DNA of 13,311 nucleotides from Lachnospiraceae bacterium UBA1760 (GTDB taxonomy: Bacteria; Bacillota; Clostridia; Lachnospirales; Lachnospiraceae): positions 6,420 to 19,730 of the forward strand of contig DCHE01000038.1 in NCBI GenBank assembly GCA_002314775.1. Direction: 5' to 3'. Shown in pieces: positions 12,001 through 13,311 of the stretch. Every line of letters starts with the position of its first letter. Within the stretch, counting starts at the first letter, position 1. The position numbers and the translations under genes are program-made. Under the pieces are notes generated by a model. That model was not told the DNA's origin. It was given only the letters and a program-made list of their open reading frames with translations, and did not search any database.

Positions 12001-13311
12001 ATGAAGAAAAAGGTATGGATAGGACTAGCTATCGTGCTCCTATGTATAGCGATAGGAGTGATAGTATTCCTAAAGCTTAATTCCAGAAGTGGTTCTAAGG
12101 GAAAGAATGTAGTACTTGTTGAGTCGGTGAAGGATATAACTGGTAATTATGTTGGTCTTTCGAACAAGTTTATGGGCATAGTTGAATCTCAGGATACTAA
12201 GGGTGTAAACAAGGATTCATCAAAAAAGGTGAAAACTGTATTCGTAAAAGAGGGTGATATGGTTAAGGAAAATGATCCTCTTTTTGAGTATGATACTGAT
12301 GATATGAACTTGACACTGAGACAGCTTGAGCTTGATTTGCAGGGAATAAAAAATGAAATATCTGGATATAACGATCAGATTAATTCTATCACTCAGCAGA
12401 TGAAGACTCAGGAATATGAGGAAAAGCTTGCATCAAAGGCTCAGATAAGTGTGCTTAAGGCTGAGAAGGCAGAGGCACAGAATAATATCACTAAAAAGGA
12501 ATTGGAGATTGAGAGACAGAAGAAGTCTATTGAAAACTCAGTAGTACTTTCTCCTATGGATGGTATTGTGAAGAAGATTAATAACCAGGATGACCAGTCG
12601 TCAGATGATAATGGTGATATGGGTATGGATTACTATGGTTATTCAGGTGAGGAATCCGGAGACAATGCATTTATTACAATAATGGCAATGGGTAATTACA
12701 GAATAAAGGGCACTGTGAACGAGCTTGAGATAGGCAGAATCTCTGAAGGAATGCAGGTGTTAGTAAGATCCAGAGTGGATGATGAGGCTATTTGGAGAGG
12801 ATCAATTACATCAATAAGCAGAGAAAATGAAAATAGTGCCACAGATCAGAATAACTATGATATGTATGGAGCTGAAACTGCATCGAAGTATACATTTTAT
12901 GTCGATTTAGAGGAGACAGATAACCTTTTACTTGGACAGCATGTTTATATCGAGCCTGATTTAGGACAGTCTAGTGTAAAGGAGGGCATCTGGCTCCCAG
13001 AGTATTTTATACTTGAGGATGGTGGTAATTCGTATGTCTGGGCAAGAAATAAAAAGGGCTTACTTGAGAAGAGGCGAATCGAGAAGGGAGAATATGATGA
13101 GGAAGGCATGCTCTATGAGATTAAGAGTGGTCTTACTCTTGATGATTTCATAGCATATCCTGCAGAATACTATGAAGAGGGCAACAAGACTACTACAGAT
13201 ATGTCAGAGGTTGTAGTTGATGAAGGTCAGGATGACATAATAGTAAATCCAGAGGATACTACTTGTGCGGTTGATGAATATGATATTAATTCTGAAAATG
13301 CAACTGAGTCG
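12001..13311 (+). CDS. Membrane fusion protein of an export pump, HlyD/MacA-like (3' truncated by window)
   Basis: Open for 437 codons from ATG 12001 to the window edge, so partial. In a Gram-positive cell such adaptors usually accompany a MacB-type ABC transporter, expected just downstream. Residues 1-26 form a basic start plus membrane anchor (MKKKVWIGLAIVLLCIAIGV...). A barrel-sandwich half with KTVFVKEGDMVKENDPLFEYD (78-98), a coiled coil at about 101-180, and the second half VVLSPMDGIVKKI (181-193) follow, then beta-barrel segments with GTVNELEIGRISEGMQV and LLLGQHVYIEP. A Gly/Asp/Tyr-rich insert occupies 197-223. The end (from about 392) is acidic and low complexity. GAGAGG (11987-11992) lies eight bases before the ATG. 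The substrate is unknown. Confidence 0.88.
   Translation, partial: MKKKVWIGLAIVLLCIAIGVIVFLKLNSRSGSKGKNVVLVESVKDITGNYVGLSNKFMGIVESQDTKGVNKDSSKKVKTVFVKEGDMVKENDPLFEYDTDDMNLTLRQLELDLQGIKNEISGYNDQINSITQQMKTQEYEEKLASKAQISVLKAEKAEAQNNITKKELEIERQKKSIENSVVLSPMDGIVKKINNQDDQSSDDNGDMGMDYYGYSGEESGDNAFITIMAMGNYRIKGTVNELEIGRISEGMQVLVRSRVDDEAIWRGSITSISRENENSATDQNNYDMYGAETASKYTFYVDLEETDNLLLGQHVYIEPDLGQSSVKEGIWLPEYFILEDGGNSYVWARNKKGLLEKRRIEKGEYDEEGMLYEIKSGLTLDDFIAYPAEYYEEGNKTTTDMSEVVVDEGQDDIIVNPEDTTCAVDEYDINSENATES

Overview
The window looks like a chromosomal housekeeping segment from a low-GC Clostridia genome, most probably family Lachnospiraceae (Butyrivibrio/Pseudobutyrivibrio/Roseburia-like). Reasons: AT-rich intergenic DNA, AGGAGG-type ribosome sites, several TTG starts, the neighbourhood rho-rpmE-yqhQ-prmC-prfA, and two families mostly confined to Clostridia (DUF4364 and DUF5688). 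The genus is an inference. There are no rRNA or tRNA genes, no insertion sequences, phage genes or CRISPR array.

Layout. 1-142 is the left edge, with no callable gene but a 13-bp tandem repeat and a GCAA-capped hairpin. 143-805 is the ribosome-assembly GTPase YsxC/EngB. It converges on a minus-strand DUF4364 winged-helix protein (883-1404), and an 18-bp inverted repeat lies between and inside their 3' ends. The DUF4364 gene is preceded by four perfect tandem copies of an 11-bp unit that contains its ribosome binding site. A 430-bp divergent intergenic region carries a good promoter for rho. Then come rho (1835-3355), rpmE encoding zinc-type bL31 (3495-3698) with its own promoter and structured leader, a terminator, a YqhQ-like DUF1385 membrane protein (3766-4719), prmC (4747-5616), a terminator, and prfA/RF1 with its own promoter (5796-6869). 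A short GC-rich patch with two hairpins separates prfA from a HisC-type aminotransferase (6974-8032). DUF5688 (8155-9081) stands alone between two terminators.

The right third starts with a consensus promoter at 9166-9194. It reads into an apparent four-gene operon: TetR-type regulator (TTG start 9240), a stand-alone CheY-like receiver, rarA/mgsA and a small two-helix membrane protein, closed by a terminator at 11855-11887. The last gene (12001 to the edge) is an ABC/RND-type membrane fusion (HlyD/MacA-like) protein cut by the window end.

Functional theme: the centre is translation and transcription termination and ribosome biogenesis. YsxC assembles the 50S subunit, bL31 is a 50S protein, PrmC methylates the GGQ motif of RF1, RF1 ends translation, and Rho ends transcription. 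I see no convincing new defence or mobile system. The points most worth following are regulatory: the tandem RBS repeats, the bL31 terminator acting as a likely read-through gate for yqhQ-prmC, the structured prfA-hisC junction, and the TetR-receiver-rarA operon.
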